In this document: positions 41,950 to 50,612 of the stretch, piece by piece
Numbering within the stretch: position 1 is the stretch's first letter
How the letters are laid out: the number at the start of each line of letters is the position of its first letter
NCBI GenBank assembly: GCA_019635435.1
Contig: JAHBZM010000001.1
Location: 3,596,001-3,660,000, forward strand
Length of the DNA: 64,000 bases
DNA from: Ramlibacter sp.
GTDB taxonomy: Bacteria > Pseudomonadota > Gammaproteobacteria > Burkholderiales > Burkholderiaceae_C
Reading direction: 5' to 3'
Notes under the pieces: model-generated
What the model was told of the DNA's origin: nothing
Seen by the model: the letters and a program-made list of their open reading frames with translations, nothing else
Database searches by the model: none
Made by a program: the position numbers and the translations under genes

Positions 41950-43337
41950 GCCGCAGCCGCCCGCTCCGCGGCCTGGCGCGGGTCGGTCGGGTCCAGGTCC
42001 AGCCGGAATACGGTGCCACGCCCGGGCCGCGAGGCCAGGTCCAGCGGGTGCCCCAGGATGCTGGACAGGCGCGCCACGATGTACAGCCCGAGCCCGAAGC
42101 CGTCCTGCGTGCCTTCGTGGGCCGGCACCTTGTAGAACTCCCGGAAAATCTCGCGCTGGTGCTCGGGCGCAATGCCGGTTCCGGTGTCCCAGACTTCAAT
42201 GCGGCGGCCACGCCGCGTCACGCGCGATGCCACCAGGATGCCGCCACGTTCGGTGTACTTGATGGCGTTGGACACCAGGTTGCCCACCACGCGCTGCAGC
42301 AGGATCGGGTCCGACATCACGGAGCCCGGCACGCCGTGCAGGCGGAACTGCAGGCCCTTGGCCTCCGCGAGCGGCCGGTACTGGACCTCCAGGTCGTGCA
42401 GCACCTTGTCCAGGTCCACAGGCTCGATGGTCAGCTTGATCTTGCCCGAGTCCAGCCGCACCAGGTCAAACAGCGAGTCGAACAGCGCATTGACCGCCTT
42501 GGTGGACTCGACGATCTTGGGCGCGATCTCCTTGACCAGTTCGGGCTCACCGCTGAGCCAGTCGGCGTACAGGCCCAGCGCATGCACGGGCTGGCGCAGG
42601 TCGTGCGCGGCGCTGGCCAGGAAGCGGTTCTTGATCTCGACCGCGTCCAGCGCGGCGTGGGTCTGCCGCGTCAGCGACTCGATCAGCTGCATGTTGCGGT
42701 ACTGCAGCTCGAAGTTCTTGCGGTGCGTGACGTGCAGCCGGCGCCCGGCCTGCAGCAGCAGCAGCCAGAACATCACCAGCATGGCCACCAGCCAGTAGTG
42801 GTAGGTCGGCCCCTGGAAGCGCAGGTCCACGCCAATGCGCCAGAGCATCACCGCCAGCGGCACCAGCGCCAGCACATTCAGGTAAGCCCGCATGGTGCGC
42901 AGGTGGAACGAGAAGCTGTTGATGGCGAACATGCCCAGCCCCGCGAGGATGAGCCAGCAGATGAACTGGTCCTGCAGCGGCGCGCGGTCGAAATGCAGCA
43001 CCGGCGAGAGCCCCCAGGCCAGCGCGCTGAGCGGCCAGATCCAGCCGTAGCGCGCATAGAACCCGGCCTGTCCGGCGGCCCCGGTGTGCAGCACCTGCTG
43101 CCCGTACAGCCGGATGATCCACAGCCGCAGCGCGGCCACGCCAAAGGCCAGCGCGCCCCACAGGCCCAGCGCCAGCGCCGAGGCGTCAGACCACAACACG
43201 CCGGCGAACAGGAAGATGAGCAGCAGGCCGATCAGCCGTGTGCTGCGGGCGGTGCGCATCAGGCTGCGGATCAGTTCCCCGCTGACCCACTCGCTTTCGG
43301 CGGCGGTTGCAACGGTCGGCGGCAGTTCAGGCTTCAT
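41916..43337 (-). CDS. Membrane histidine kinase
   Basis: 473 residues. The N-terminal ~210 residues hold about six membrane helices (LIGLLLIFLFAGVLWSDASA ... YWLVAMLVMFWLLLLQAGRR) without a large periplasmic loop, so sensing is probably within the membrane. HisKA with the phospho-accepting His in SAAHDLRQPVHALGLY (about 250), then HATPase with N-box NLVSNAIKYT, G1 DTGTGI and G2 GFGLGLYIV. The partner is the convergently encoded LuxR-type regulator. The stop codon lies within the regulator gene. Confidence 0.93.
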   Translation of the reverse strand: MKPELPPTVATAAESEWVSGELIRSLMRTARSTRLIGLLLIFLFAGVLWSDASALALGLWGALAFGVAALRLWIIRLYGQQVLHTGAAGQAGFYARYGWIWPLSALAWGLSPVLHFDRAPLQDQFICWLILAGLGMFAINSFSFHLRTMRAYLNVLALVPLAVMLWRIGVDLRFQGPTYHYWLVAMLVMFWLLLLQAGRRLHVTHRKNFELQYRNMQLIESLTRQTHAALDAVEIKNRFLASAAHDLRQPVHALGLYADWLSGEPELVKEIAPKIVESTKAVNALFDSLFDLVRLDSGKIKLTIEPVDLDKVLHDLEVQYRPLAEAKGLQFRLHGVPGSVMSDPILLQRVVGNLVSNAIKYTERGGILVASRVTRRGRRIEVWDTGTGIAPEHQREIFREFYKVPAHEGTQDGFGLGLYIVARLSSILGHPLDLASRPGRGTVFRLDLDPTDPRQAAERAAAAQLVSRPWVRA

Positions 43338-43402
43338 GGCACGAGTCTAGCCGCGCGCCGGCTCGCCCCCACGCCCTGGGCGCACGCGTGCTAGCATGAC
43401 CG

Positions 43403-44335
43403 ATGCAGCAAGCCCACTCCAGCCAGCAGGCCGCCCCGTTGCGGCTGCGGTACTCGGTCGATCTTCAGTACGACGTGCTGACCGACGGCACCGATTTCAT
43501 CTTCAATGTGCAGGCCGCACGCACCCGCAACCAGGAGGTGCTGCAGGAGCATCTGGCGCTGAGCCAGCCGGTGCAGCCCCAGTCCCACACCGATCCCGTG
43601 ACGCGGGCGCGCTACCTGCGGCTGCGCGCCCAGGCCGGCCCGCTGCGCCTGCAGTACGACGCGCAGGTTGACATCACCCACCACCGGGCCAGCCCCGCCA
43701 GCCTGGACGAGGTCTGGGTCTCCAACCTGCCGGGCCATGTGCTGCCCTACCTGTACCCGAGCCGGTATTGCGAGTCCGACCGCCTGCACCGCTTTGCGGT
43801 GGCGCAGTTCGGCGTGCTCTGGCAGGGCTACAGCCGGGTGCAGGCGATCTGCGACTGGGTGGGCCAGCATGTGGTTTTTCTTTCCAACAGCTCGGGCGGC
43901 ACCACGACGGCCTGCGACACCCTGATGGACAAGCAGGGTGTGTGCCGCGACTTTGCCCACCTGATGATCGCGCTGTGCCGCGCGGTGAACATCCCCGCGC
44001 GCTTCACCACGGGCATCGACTACGGCGCCGACCCGGCCCTGGGCCCGCAGGACTTCCATGCCTATGTGGAGGCCTATGTCGGCCACCGCTGGTATCTGTT
44101 TGACCCCTCGGGCACCGCCATTCCCATGGGCTTCATCCGGCTGGCCACCGGCCGCGACGCGGCCGATGGCGCGTTTGCGTCCATCTTTGGCGGCGTGGGC
44201 ATGCACCAGCCCGTGCTCGCTATCGAAGCCCTGCCCGGGCGCGACGGCCTGTGCCGGCAGCCCGAGCGCACGATGGAAGCGCTGTCCACCGACGACGGCC
44301 TGGCGCCCGCGATCGCGGCGGGCGCGGACCAATGA
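43403..44335 (+). CDS. Transglutaminase-like cysteine-protease-fold protein
   Basis: 310 residues. The transglutaminase core is clear: Cys in KQGVCRDFAHLMIALCRAVN (about 192), His in DFHAYVEAYV and Asp in WYLFDPSG. An N-terminal beta-domain of ~150 residues precedes it, as in the bacterial transglutaminase N/core arrangement. No signal peptide. Biological function unknown; such proteins can be proteases or amidases. The coding end is next to the terminator of the convergent tRNA-Ser. Confidence 0.88.
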   Translation: MQQAHSSQQAAPLRLRYSVDLQYDVLTDGTDFIFNVQAARTRNQEVLQEHLALSQPVQPQSHTDPVTRARYLRLRAQAGPLRLQYDAQVDITHHRASPASLDEVWVSNLPGHVLPYLYPSRYCESDRLHRFAVAQFGVLWQGYSRVQAICDWVGQHVVFLSNSSGGTTTACDTLMDKQGVCRDFAHLMIALCRAVNIPARFTTGIDYGADPALGPQDFHAYVEAYVGHRWYLFDPSGTAIPMGFIRLATGRDAADGAFASIFGGVGMHQPVLAIEALPGRDGLCRQPERTMEALSTDDGLAPAIAAGADQ

Positions 44336-44373
44336 AAACGCCCGGCGGCCATCTCATCGATGGCCACCGGGCG
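44335..44373 (-). terminator. Intrinsic terminator of tRNA-Ser
   Basis: On the minus strand CGCCCGGTGGCCAT and ATGGCCGCCGGGCG form a 14-base stem with one mismatch around a 7-base loop, followed by TTTTC. It lies just downstream of tRNA-Ser and overlaps the stop of the convergent transglutaminase-like gene. Confidence 0.8.
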
Positions 44374-44380
44374 TGGTCTG

Positions 44381-44471
44381 TGGCGGAGCAGGTGGGATTC
44401 GAACCCACGGTACGGCATAACCGTACACCGGATTTCGAGTCCGGCGCATTCGACCACTCTGCCACCGCTCC
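44381..44471 (-). tRNA. tRNA-Ser (anticodon CGA)
   Basis: 91 bases with the long variable arm of serine tRNAs (TGTACGGTTATGCCGTACC), acceptor GGAGCGG/CTGCTCC, T-loop TTCGAAT and encoded CCA. Anticodon CGA at 44435-44437 reads UCG. It is 39 bases downstream of serS on the same strand and is probably cotranscribed with its own synthetase. Confidence 0.95.
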
Positions 44472-44510
44472 TGATTCGGTTTCGCGTGGTGCGAAGCCCG
44501 TTATTCTATC

Positions 44511-45821
44511 TCAAGGCACCAGGCTTTCCAGCCCGCCCAGGTAGGGCCGCAGCACCGCCGGCACGGTCACCGAGCCATCGGCATTCTGGCCATTCTCGAG
44601 CACCGCCACCAGCGTGCGGCCCACGGCCAGGCCCGAGCCATTGAGGGTGTGGACCAGCTCGTTCTTGCCCGCGGCATTCTTGAAGCGCGCCTGCAGGCGC
44701 CTGGCCTGGAAGGCCTCGCAGTTGGAGACCGAGCTGATCTCGCGGTAGGTGCCCTGCGCGGGCAGCCAGACTTCCAGGTCGAAGGTCTTGGCCGCGCCAA
44801 AGCCCATGTCACCCGTGCACAGGCTCATCACGCGGTAGGGCAGGCCCAGTTGCTGCAGCACGGCCTCGGCATGCCCGACCATCTCGTCCAGCGCCTCGTA
44901 GCTTTTGTCGGGGTGCGTGATCTGCACCATCTCCACCTTGTCGAACTGGTGCTGGCGGATCATGCCGCGCGTGTCGCGCCCGGCGCTGCCCGCCTCGGAG
45001 CGAAAGCACGGCGTGTGGGCGGTGAGCTTGATGGGCAGGTCGGACTCGGCCACGATCTCGTCGCGCACAAAGTTGGTCAGCGGCACCTCGCTGGTGGGGA
45101 TCAGGTACAGCGCGGCGTTGTCGGGCGCGGCCTCGCAGTCCTGCCCGCCTTTCTTGGCGGCGAACAGGTCGCCCTCGAACTTGGGCAACTGGCCCGTGCC
45201 ACGGAGGGTTTCGGCATTGACGATGTAGGGCACATAGCACTCGGTGTAGCCGTGCTGCTGGGTCTGCACGTCGAGCATGAACTGCGACAGCGCGCGGTGC
45301 AGCCGGGCCACCGGGCCCTTCATCACCGTGAAGCGCGAGCCCGCGAGCTTGACGCCGGTTTCAAAGTCCAGCCCCAGCGTTTCGCCAATGTCCACATGGT
45401 CGCGTACCGCAAAGTCAAAAGCCCGCGGCGTGCCCCAGCGCCGGACCTCGACATTGCCGTGCTCGTCGGCGCCCACGGGCACGCTGGCGTGCGGCAGATT
45501 GGGCACGGCCAGCAGCAAGGCCTGCAGCTCGGGCTGCAGCTGCTCCAGCCGCGCGGCCGAGCTGTCCAGCTCACCCTTGATCGCGTTCACCTGCGCCATG
45601 ACCGCGTCGGCGGACTCGCCCTTGGCCTTGAGCTGGCCGATCTGCCTGGACAGCGCATTGCGGCTGGCCTGCAGTTCCTCGGTGCGGGTCTGGATCGTTT
45701 TGCGTTCGGCTTCGAGGGCCTTGAAGGCCTCGACGTCGAGAAAGGCCTGCGGCGTCTTGCGCGTCTCGAGCGCGGCCACGACCGAAGGCAGGTCTTTTCG
45801 TAACAGAGTGATATCAAGCAT
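44511..45821 (-). CDS. serS: Seryl-tRNA synthetase
   Basis: 436 residues. N-terminal coiled-coil arm (about 30-105) that grips the long variable arm of tRNA-Ser, then the class II core: motif 2 FRSEAGSAGRDTRGMIRQHQ and F-K/V at QFDKVE, and motif 3 GSGLAVGRTLVAVLE. Charges tRNA-Ser and also tRNA-Sec. The tRNA-Ser(CGA) gene lies just downstream. Confidence 0.97.
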   Translation of the reverse strand: MLDITLLRKDLPSVVAALETRKTPQAFLDVEAFKALEAERKTIQTRTEELQASRNALSRQIGQLKAKGESADAVMAQVNAIKGELDSSAARLEQLQPELQALLLAVPNLPHASVPVGADEHGNVEVRRWGTPRAFDFAVRDHVDIGETLGLDFETGVKLAGSRFTVMKGPVARLHRALSQFMLDVQTQQHGYTECYVPYIVNAETLRGTGQLPKFEGDLFAAKKGGQDCEAAPDNAALYLIPTSEVPLTNFVRDEIVAESDLPIKLTAHTPCFRSEAGSAGRDTRGMIRQHQFDKVEMVQITHPDKSYEALDEMVGHAEAVLQQLGLPYRVMSLCTGDMGFGAAKTFDLEVWLPAQGTYREISSVSNCEAFQARRLQARFKNAAGKNELVHTLNGSGLAVGRTLVAVLENGQNADGSVTVPAVLRPYLGGLESLVP

Positions 45822-45909
45822 GCCGGAATTTTAGTGGGCGGGCGGACTCCCTCTGCCCACCCGGTCATTTAGGCGGTAGGATTTGCCAAAGCACGACCGG
45901 GAGTTTCTG

Positions 45910-46332
45910 ATGCGGATCGAACCCTACCTGTTCTTCGACGGCAACTGCGAGACCGCGCTGGGCTTCTACGCCGAATGCCTGGGCGGCCACATCACCGCGC
46001 TGCACCGCTACGAGGGCTCGCCCATGGAAGAGCAGTTGCCCGCCGACTGGAAAAGCAAGGTCATGCACGCCACGCTCGAGGCCGGCGGCCACCGCTTCAT
46101 GGCCAGCGACCGCATGCCGGGCCAGCCGTTCGCGGGGCATGCGGGCTTCTCGATGTCGGTCAACCTGCCCGGGGATGCCACCCGCGGCGAGGCCGTGTTC
46201 AAGGCCCTGGCCACGGGCGGGATGATCACCATGCCGTTTGCGCAGACCTTCTGGGGCGCGCATTTCGGCATGCTGGTGGACAAGTTCGGCGTGGGCTGGA
46301 TGGTCAACTGCGAGTCCCAGCCCGAAGCCTGA
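45910..46332 (+). CDS. PhnB-like VOC-family protein
   Basis: 140 residues from the ATG at 45910. The glyoxalase/bleomycin-resistance-fold pattern PYLFFDGNCETALGFYAECLG, ending in FWGAHFGMLVDKFGVGWMVN, is that of the PhnB/3-demethylubiquinone-methyltransferase-like subgroup. These are mostly uncharacterised; some bind metal. Convergent with the dehydratase four bases away. Confidence 0.88.
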   Translation: MRIEPYLFFDGNCETALGFYAECLGGHITALHRYEGSPMEEQLPADWKSKVMHATLEAGGHRFMASDRMPGQPFAGHAGFSMSVNLPGDATRGEAVFKALATGGMITMPFAQTFWGAHFGMLVDKFGVGWMVNCESQPEA

Positions 46333-46336
46333 TGGC

Positions 46337-47284
46337 CTACGCGGCCTGCGCCAGCGTCGCCGGGTCCACGTTGGCGCCGCAGATGATCAGGCAGACCTTT
46401 TCGTCCGCGCGCGGCACATAGGCCCCCGACTGCAGCGCCGCGAGGCCCAGCGCCGCCGCCGGCTCCACCGCAAGCTTCAGTTGCCGCCACAGCCGCAGCT
46501 GGGCCGCGCGGATCGCATCGTCTGGCAGCAGCAGCGCATGCTTGACTTCGCGCTGCGTCACCTCCCAGGCAATGGCGCCAATGCGCTTGGCGCCCAGGGA
46601 GTCGGCGGCCACGCCGCCCACCGTCACATCCACGGGCTGGCCGGCCTCGCGGGCCCGGTACAGCGTGGGCGCCAGTTCGGGCTCCAGCGCCACCACGCGC
46701 ACGCGCTGGCCAAACCAGCTGGCCACGCCCGCGATCAACCCGCCGCCGCCCACGCTCACCAGCACGCTGTCGGGCAGGCCGCCCGCGGCTTCAATTTCCC
46801 GGGCCAGGGTACCGGCACCGGCCACCACCTCGGGCTGGTCATAGGCATGGGTGAGCAGCGCGCCGGTCTGCTGCTGGCGCTGCAGGCAGGCCTGCAACGC
46901 CTCGGCATAGGCCGCGCCGGTGACCACCACCTCGGCGCCCAGTTCGCGCAGGCGCTCGCGCTTGGCCTGGCTGGACACGGTGGGCACAAACACCTCGCAT
47001 TTCACGCCCAGGGCCTTCGCGGCGGCGGCCGTGGCGATGCCGGCGTTGCCGCCCGAGGCCACGATCACGCCGCTGGCCGGCACCGGGTTGGCGAGCAGGC
47101 GGTTGAGCATGCCGCGGGCCTTGAAGCTGCCGCCCACCTGCAGGTGCTCCAGCTTGAGCCAGATCTCGGCGCCGGGCAGCCCGAGCGCCGCGGCGGGCAG
47201 CTTCCACAGCGGGGTTTCAAGCAAAAAGTGGCTGTAGTCCAGGCGCAGCCGCCGCCACGCGCTATCAATTTCAGAGCGGCTCAT
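46337..47284 (-). CDS. PLP-dependent threonine/serine dehydratase-like enzyme
   Basis: 315 residues of PLP fold type II. The Schiff-base Lys is in GSFKARGM (about 55), the phosphate-binding Gly loop in VSVGGGGLIAG, the substrate loop in SGGNAGIATA. It is shorter than biosynthetic IlvA (no ACT domain), so it is probably a catabolic threonine/serine dehydratase or serine racemase. The ATG overlaps the ispH stop (ATGA). The first 20 codons (MSRSEIDSAWRRLRLDYSHF) seem to derive from a degenerate copy of the dispersed repeat at 47221-47279. Confidence 0.88.
   Translation of the reverse strand: MSRSEIDSAWRRLRLDYSHFLLETPLWKLPAAALGLPGAEIWLKLEHLQVGGSFKARGMLNRLLANPVPASGVIVASGGNAGIATAAAAKALGVKCEVFVPTVSSQAKRERLRELGAEVVVTGAAYAEALQACLQRQQQTGALLTHAYDQPEVVAGAGTLAREIEAAGGLPDSVLVSVGGGGLIAGVASWFGQRVRVVALEPELAPTLYRAREAGQPVDVTVGGVAADSLGAKRIGAIAWEVTQREVKHALLLPDDAIRAAQLRLWRQLKLAVEPAAALGLAALQSGAYVPRADEKVCLIICGANVDPATLAQAA
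47221..47279 (+). repeat. Degenerate repeat copy at the dehydratase N-terminus
   Basis: GCAAAAAGTGGCTGTAGTCC, AGGCGCAGCCGCCGCCACGC, GCTATCAATTTCAGAGCGG shares AAAAAG, GGCTGTAGTCCAGG, GCCAC and GCGCTATCAATTT with the copies at 50541 and 59918. The hairpin end is decayed. Translated as the first ~20 residues. Confidence 0.5.
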
Positions 47285-48270
47285 TCGTGTGGCCCGGTCG
47301 CGTGCAGCAGGCTCACGGGGTTGACCTGCGAGTCGTCCAGGCGCAGCCCCTTGGGCAGCGGGAACTTGATGGTCTCTTCAATGCCTTCCATCCGGCGCAC
47401 CGCGACGGCCCCGAGCGCCTTGATGCGGTCAATCACCTCGGACACCAGGATTTCAGGCGCCGAGGCGCCCGCGGTCAGGCCCACGCGGGCCTTGCCCTCC
47501 AGCCAGGCCGGCTGGAGCTCGTCGGCGGAATCGACCATGTAGCTTTCAACGCCGAGCTTGCGCGCCAGCTCGGCCAGGCGGTTGCTGTTGGAACTGGTGG
47601 GGCTGCCCACCACGATCATCAGCTCCACCTGGGGCGACATGATCTTGATGGCGTCCTGCCGGTTCTGCGTGGCGTAGCAGATGTCCTGCTGCTTGGGCTC
47701 ACGCACCTTGGGGAAGCGGCGGCGCACGGCCGCGGCAATGTCGGCCGCGTCGTCCACGCTCAGCGTGGTCTGCGTGACCACGGCCAGCCGCTCGGTCTGC
47801 GCCGGCTGGACCCGGGCCACATCGTCCACGTCTTCCACCAGGTGGATGCCGTGGTCGAGCTGGCCCATGGTGCCCTCCACCTCGGGGTGGCCCTTGTGGC
47901 CGATCATGATGAACTCGTAGCCTTCACGCGCGAGCTTGGCCACTTCGACGTGCACCTTGGTCACCAACGGGCAGGTGGCGTCGAAGATGCTGAAGCCGCG
48001 GGCTTGCGCCTCCTGCTGCACGGCCTTGCTCACGCCATGCGCGCTGAACACCAGCGTGGCGCCGGGCGGCACGTCGGACAGGTCTTCGATGAAGACCGCA
48101 CCCTTGGCTTTCAGGTCATTCACCACGTAGGTGTTGTGCACGATCTCGTGGCGCACATAGATGGGAGCGCCGAACTTGGCCAGCGCGCGTTCCACGATCT
48201 CGATCGCGCGGTCCACGCCCGCGCAGAAGCCGCGCGGCTCGGCCAGGATGATTTCCTTGGCGCTAGTCAT
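47281..48270 (-). CDS. ispH: 4-hydroxy-3-methylbut-2-enyl diphosphate reductase
   Basis: 329 residues. Last step of the non-mevalonate isoprenoid pathway, giving IPP and DMAPP. The three [4Fe-4S] ligands are present: Cys16 in PRGFCAGVDRA, Cys in FDATCPLVTKVH (about 100) and Cys in QQDICYATQNRQ (about 200); catalytic Glu in HPEVEGTMGQ and SNSNRL follow the family. It overlaps fkpB upstream and the dehydratase downstream by four bases each. Confidence 0.97.
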   Translation of the reverse strand: MTSAKEIILAEPRGFCAGVDRAIEIVERALAKFGAPIYVRHEIVHNTYVVNDLKAKGAVFIEDLSDVPPGATLVFSAHGVSKAVQQEAQARGFSIFDATCPLVTKVHVEVAKLAREGYEFIMIGHKGHPEVEGTMGQLDHGIHLVEDVDDVARVQPAQTERLAVVTQTTLSVDDAADIAAAVRRRFPKVREPKQQDICYATQNRQDAIKIMSPQVELMIVVGSPTSSNSNRLAELARKLGVESYMVDSADELQPAWLEGKARVGLTAGASAPEILVSEVIDRIKALGAVAVRRMEGIEETIKFPLPKGLRLDDSQVNPVSLLHATGPHE

Positions 48271-48743
48271 AGCACGCCAATCACGTGAACTTCAAACGTC
48301 ACCGGCTGGCCAGCCAGCGGGTGGTTGAAGTCGAACAGCACGGCGTCGGCCTTGCCGTCGCCATCGCCGTCCTGGCCCACCTTCTGCACCGCGCCCGCGT
48401 AGGTGCCCAGGCCGTCGGGCGTGGGGAACTGGACCACGTCGCCCACGTGGTATTGCTCGTCGGGGTCACCCATCTGGTTGAGCAGCTTGCGCGCGACCCA
48501 CTGCTGCATCTCGGGGTTGCGCTCGCCAAAGGCCTCGCCCGCGGCCAGCTCGAAGGTGGCGCGCGCACCCTCCTCCAGGCCGATCAGGCAGCGCTCCATG
48601 GCGGGCGAGAGTTCACCCGTGCCCAGCGACAGCGTGGCGGCCTTGTCGTTGAAGGTGTTGATGATGTCGCCGCCCGGCCCGGCCAGGCGGTAGTGCAGCG
48701 TCAGGAACGAACCCGGCTGGATTCGGGGGAGCGTGGAAGTCAT
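48267..48743 (-). CDS. fkpB: FKBP-type peptidyl-prolyl isomerase, SlpA-like
   Basis: 158 residues from the ATG at 48743. SlpA/FkpB-type FKBP with an IF insert: HYRLAGPGGDIINTFNDKAA, LSPAMERCLIGLEEGARATF, and the C-terminal FDFNHPLAGQPVTFEVHVIG. The fkpB-ispH gene pair, overlapping by four bases, is conserved in many proteobacteria. Catalyses proline isomerisation in the cytosol. Confidence 0.93.
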   Translation of the reverse strand: MTSTLPRIQPGSFLTLHYRLAGPGGDIINTFNDKAATLSLGTGELSPAMERCLIGLEEGARATFELAAGEAFGERNPEMQQWVARKLLNQMGDPDEQYHVGDVVQFPTPDGLGTYAGAVQKVGQDGDGDGKADAVLFDFNHPLAGQPVTFEVHVIGVL

Positions 48744-48787
48744 GAAACTCTCGATAAACTGGCCTCCATTGTAGAAACCCGAGCGCC

Positions 48788-49477
48788 ATGGCCCTGAAAG
48801 ACCTTCCTGCCGAAGCGCGCCCGCGCGAAAAGCTGCTGGCACGCGGCCCCGGCGCCCTGGGCGACGCGGAACTGCTGGCGCTGATCCTGCGCACGGGCAT
48901 TGCGGGCAAGAGCGTGCTGCACCTGGCGCACGAGCTGCTGGGCGAGCCGCCCGCGGGCTTTGGCGGCCTGGCCGGCCTGCTCAACGCCGGCGCCGACGAC
49001 CTCAAGCGCATCAAGGGCCTGGGCGGGCCGGCCAAGCGGGCCCAGCTGGTGGCCGTGCTCGAGCTGGCGCGCCGCGCCGTGGCCCAGCGCCTCAAGGAGC
49101 GCGAGGTGTTCAGCACCCCGGGCGCCGTCAAGCACTACCTGCAGCTGAACCTGGCGCACAAGGCGCATGAGGTGTTTGCCGTGCTGTTCCTGGATGCGCA
49201 GAACCGCCTGCTGGCGCTGGAGGAGCTGTTTCGCGGCACGCTCACGCAGACCAGCGTCTACCCGCGCGAGGTGGTGCTGCGCGCCCTGCACCACCAGGCC
49301 GCGAGTGTGGTGCTGGCCCACAACCACCCCAGCGGCAGCGTGCAGCCCAGCCGCGCCGACGAGGCGCTCACCCAAAGCCTCAAGGCCGCGCTGGCCCTGG
49401 TGGATGTGCGCGTGCTCGACCACATCATCGTCGGCACGGGCGAGGCCCTGTCGATGGCCGAACGGGGGCTGCTGTGA
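48788..49477 (+). CDS. radC: RadC-family JAMM protein
   Basis: 229 residues. N-terminal helix-hairpin-helix region (LGDAELLALILRTG ... LKRIKGLGG) and a C-terminal JAB1/MPN domain with metal motif HNHPSGSVQPSRAD (about 177-190). Despite its name, a role in recombinational repair is not established. Its stop overlaps the next start (GTGA). Confidence 0.94.
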   Translation: MALKDLPAEARPREKLLARGPGALGDAELLALILRTGIAGKSVLHLAHELLGEPPAGFGGLAGLLNAGADDLKRIKGLGGPAKRAQLVAVLELARRAVAQRLKEREVFSTPGAVKHYLQLNLAHKAHEVFAVLFLDAQNRLLALEELFRGTLTQTSVYPREVVLRALHHQAASVVLAHNHPSGSVQPSRADEALTQSLKAALALVDVRVLDHIIVGTGEALSMAERGLL

Positions 49478-50121
49478 AGGCCGGCCACCGGATCAGCTCG
49501 CTGCAGGACCTCAAGCTGGTGCAAAAGCAGCTGGACGAACAGCGCCAGCTCGATGCGCAGCGGCAGGCCGCGCGCGAGGCGGCCGAGCGCCGGCGGCAGG
49601 CCGAGCAGAACCTGTTCCAGCGCGCGGCCGGCGAGGTCAAACCGATCCGCCAGGCCCCGCGCGTGCCGCTGGCGCCCGAGCCGCCCGCGCCGATTGCCGT
49701 GCAGCAGCAACTGGACGAACAGCGCGTGCTGCACGAGAGCCTGAGCGACGAGTTTGACGCCAGCACCCTGCTGGACGTGGATGACGCCTTGAGCTTTCGC
49801 CGCCCGGGCATCGGCACCGACGTGACCCGCAAGCTGCGCAAGGGCGACTGGAGCATCCAGCGCGAGATCGACCTGCACGGCCTGCGCCGCGAGGAAGCCC
49901 GCGAAGACCTGTCGGCCTTCATCCGCACGGCCCACCGCGAAGGCATCCGCTGCGTGCGCGTGGTGCATGGCAAGGGCCTGGGCTCGCCCGGCAAGGTGCC
50001 CGTGCTCAAGAACAAGGTGCAGGGCTGGCTGATCCAGAAAAACGAGGTGCTGGCCTTTGTGCAGGCCCGCCCGGCCGATGGCGGGGCGGGTGCGCTGGTG
50101 GTGCTGCTGTCGCCCGGTTGA
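49474..50121 (+). CDS. Smr-domain protein
   Basis: 215 residues, GTG start overlapping radC. The N-terminal half is a charged, Gln/Arg/Ala-rich helical region; the C-terminal Smr domain (about 125-212) has DLHGLRREEAREDL and the VVHGKGLGSPGKVPVLK motif of the MutS2-related small-MutS nucleases. Proposed DNA or RNA endonuclease activity; the partner is not evident. Confidence 0.92.
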   Translation: MKAGHRISSLQDLKLVQKQLDEQRQLDAQRQAAREAAERRRQAEQNLFQRAAGEVKPIRQAPRVPLAPEPPAPIAVQQQLDEQRVLHESLSDEFDASTLLDVDDALSFRRPGIGTDVTRKLRKGDWSIQREIDLHGLRREEAREDLSAFIRTAHREGIRCVRVVHGKGLGSPGKVPVLKNKVQGWLIQKNEVLAFVQARPADGGAGALVVLLSPG

Positions 50122-50132
50122 GCGACGCGGGC

Positions 50133-50540
50133 CTAGCCGCCGGGCGCGTTGCGCATCCAGTCCGCCGTCTGGAAAAAGCTGCTGCGCAGGCGCGCGCGCA
50201 GGTCGTCGGGCACGCCGGTCTCGCCCATGGCCTGGTCCATGCAGGCCAGCCACTGGTCGCGCTCCTTGATGCCGATGTGAAACGGCAGGTGGCGCGCGCG
50301 CAGCATGGGGTGGCCAAAACGCTCGGTGTAGTGCTGGGGCCCGCCCATCCAGCCGCACAGGAACCAGAACAGGCGCTGGCGCGCATTGGCCAGGTCGCTG
50401 CCATGGGCGGCGCGCAGCGCGGCGTAGCCGGGTTCCAGGTCCATCAGGTCGTAAAAGCGCTCGACCATGGCCTGGATGCGCTCCTCGCCGCCAATCCATT
50501 CAAACGGGGTTGCAAACTTGGGTTTTTCTTCAATGTTCAT
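50133..50540 (-). CDS. Group II truncated haemoglobin
   Basis: 135 residues from the ATG at 50540. The 2-on-2 globin pattern (FEWIGGEERIQAMVERFYDL, LFWFLCGWMGGPQHYTERFG, RHLPFHIGIKERDQWLACMD) has the proximal His in LPFHIG and the Trp of group II in the G helix. Likely handles O2 or NO. An in-frame ATG at 50576 would add 12 residues (MAASPGLQAFLT), but these are entirely translated repeat sequence, so I place the start at 50540. Confidence 0.93.
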   Translation of the reverse strand: MNIEEKPKFATPFEWIGGEERIQAMVERFYDLMDLEPGYAALRAAHGSDLANARQRLFWFLCGWMGGPQHYTERFGHPMLRARHLPFHIGIKERDQWLACMDQAMGETGVPDDLRARLRSSFFQTADWMRNAPGG

Positions 50541-50600
50541 GGTCAAAAAGGCTTGGAGTCCAGGACTGGCGGCCACTGCGCGCTATCCAATTTGTAGCAA
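50541..50600 (+). repeat. Dispersed ~60 bp repeat upstream of the globin gene
   Basis: GGTCAAAAAGGCTTGGAGTC, CAGGACTGGCGGCCACTGCG, CGCTATCCAATTTGTAGC. This is the best-preserved copy with a clean GCTAT..GTAGC end. It abuts the globin ATG directly (minus strand), so the globin leader mRNA is mostly repeat. Confidence 0.85.
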
Positions 50601-50612
50601 AACAGCGGCCCT

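Noticed and set aside
50541..50576. Globin starting at 50576
   Set aside because: The added 12 residues are translated repeat sequence; the ATG at 50540 matches the family start.
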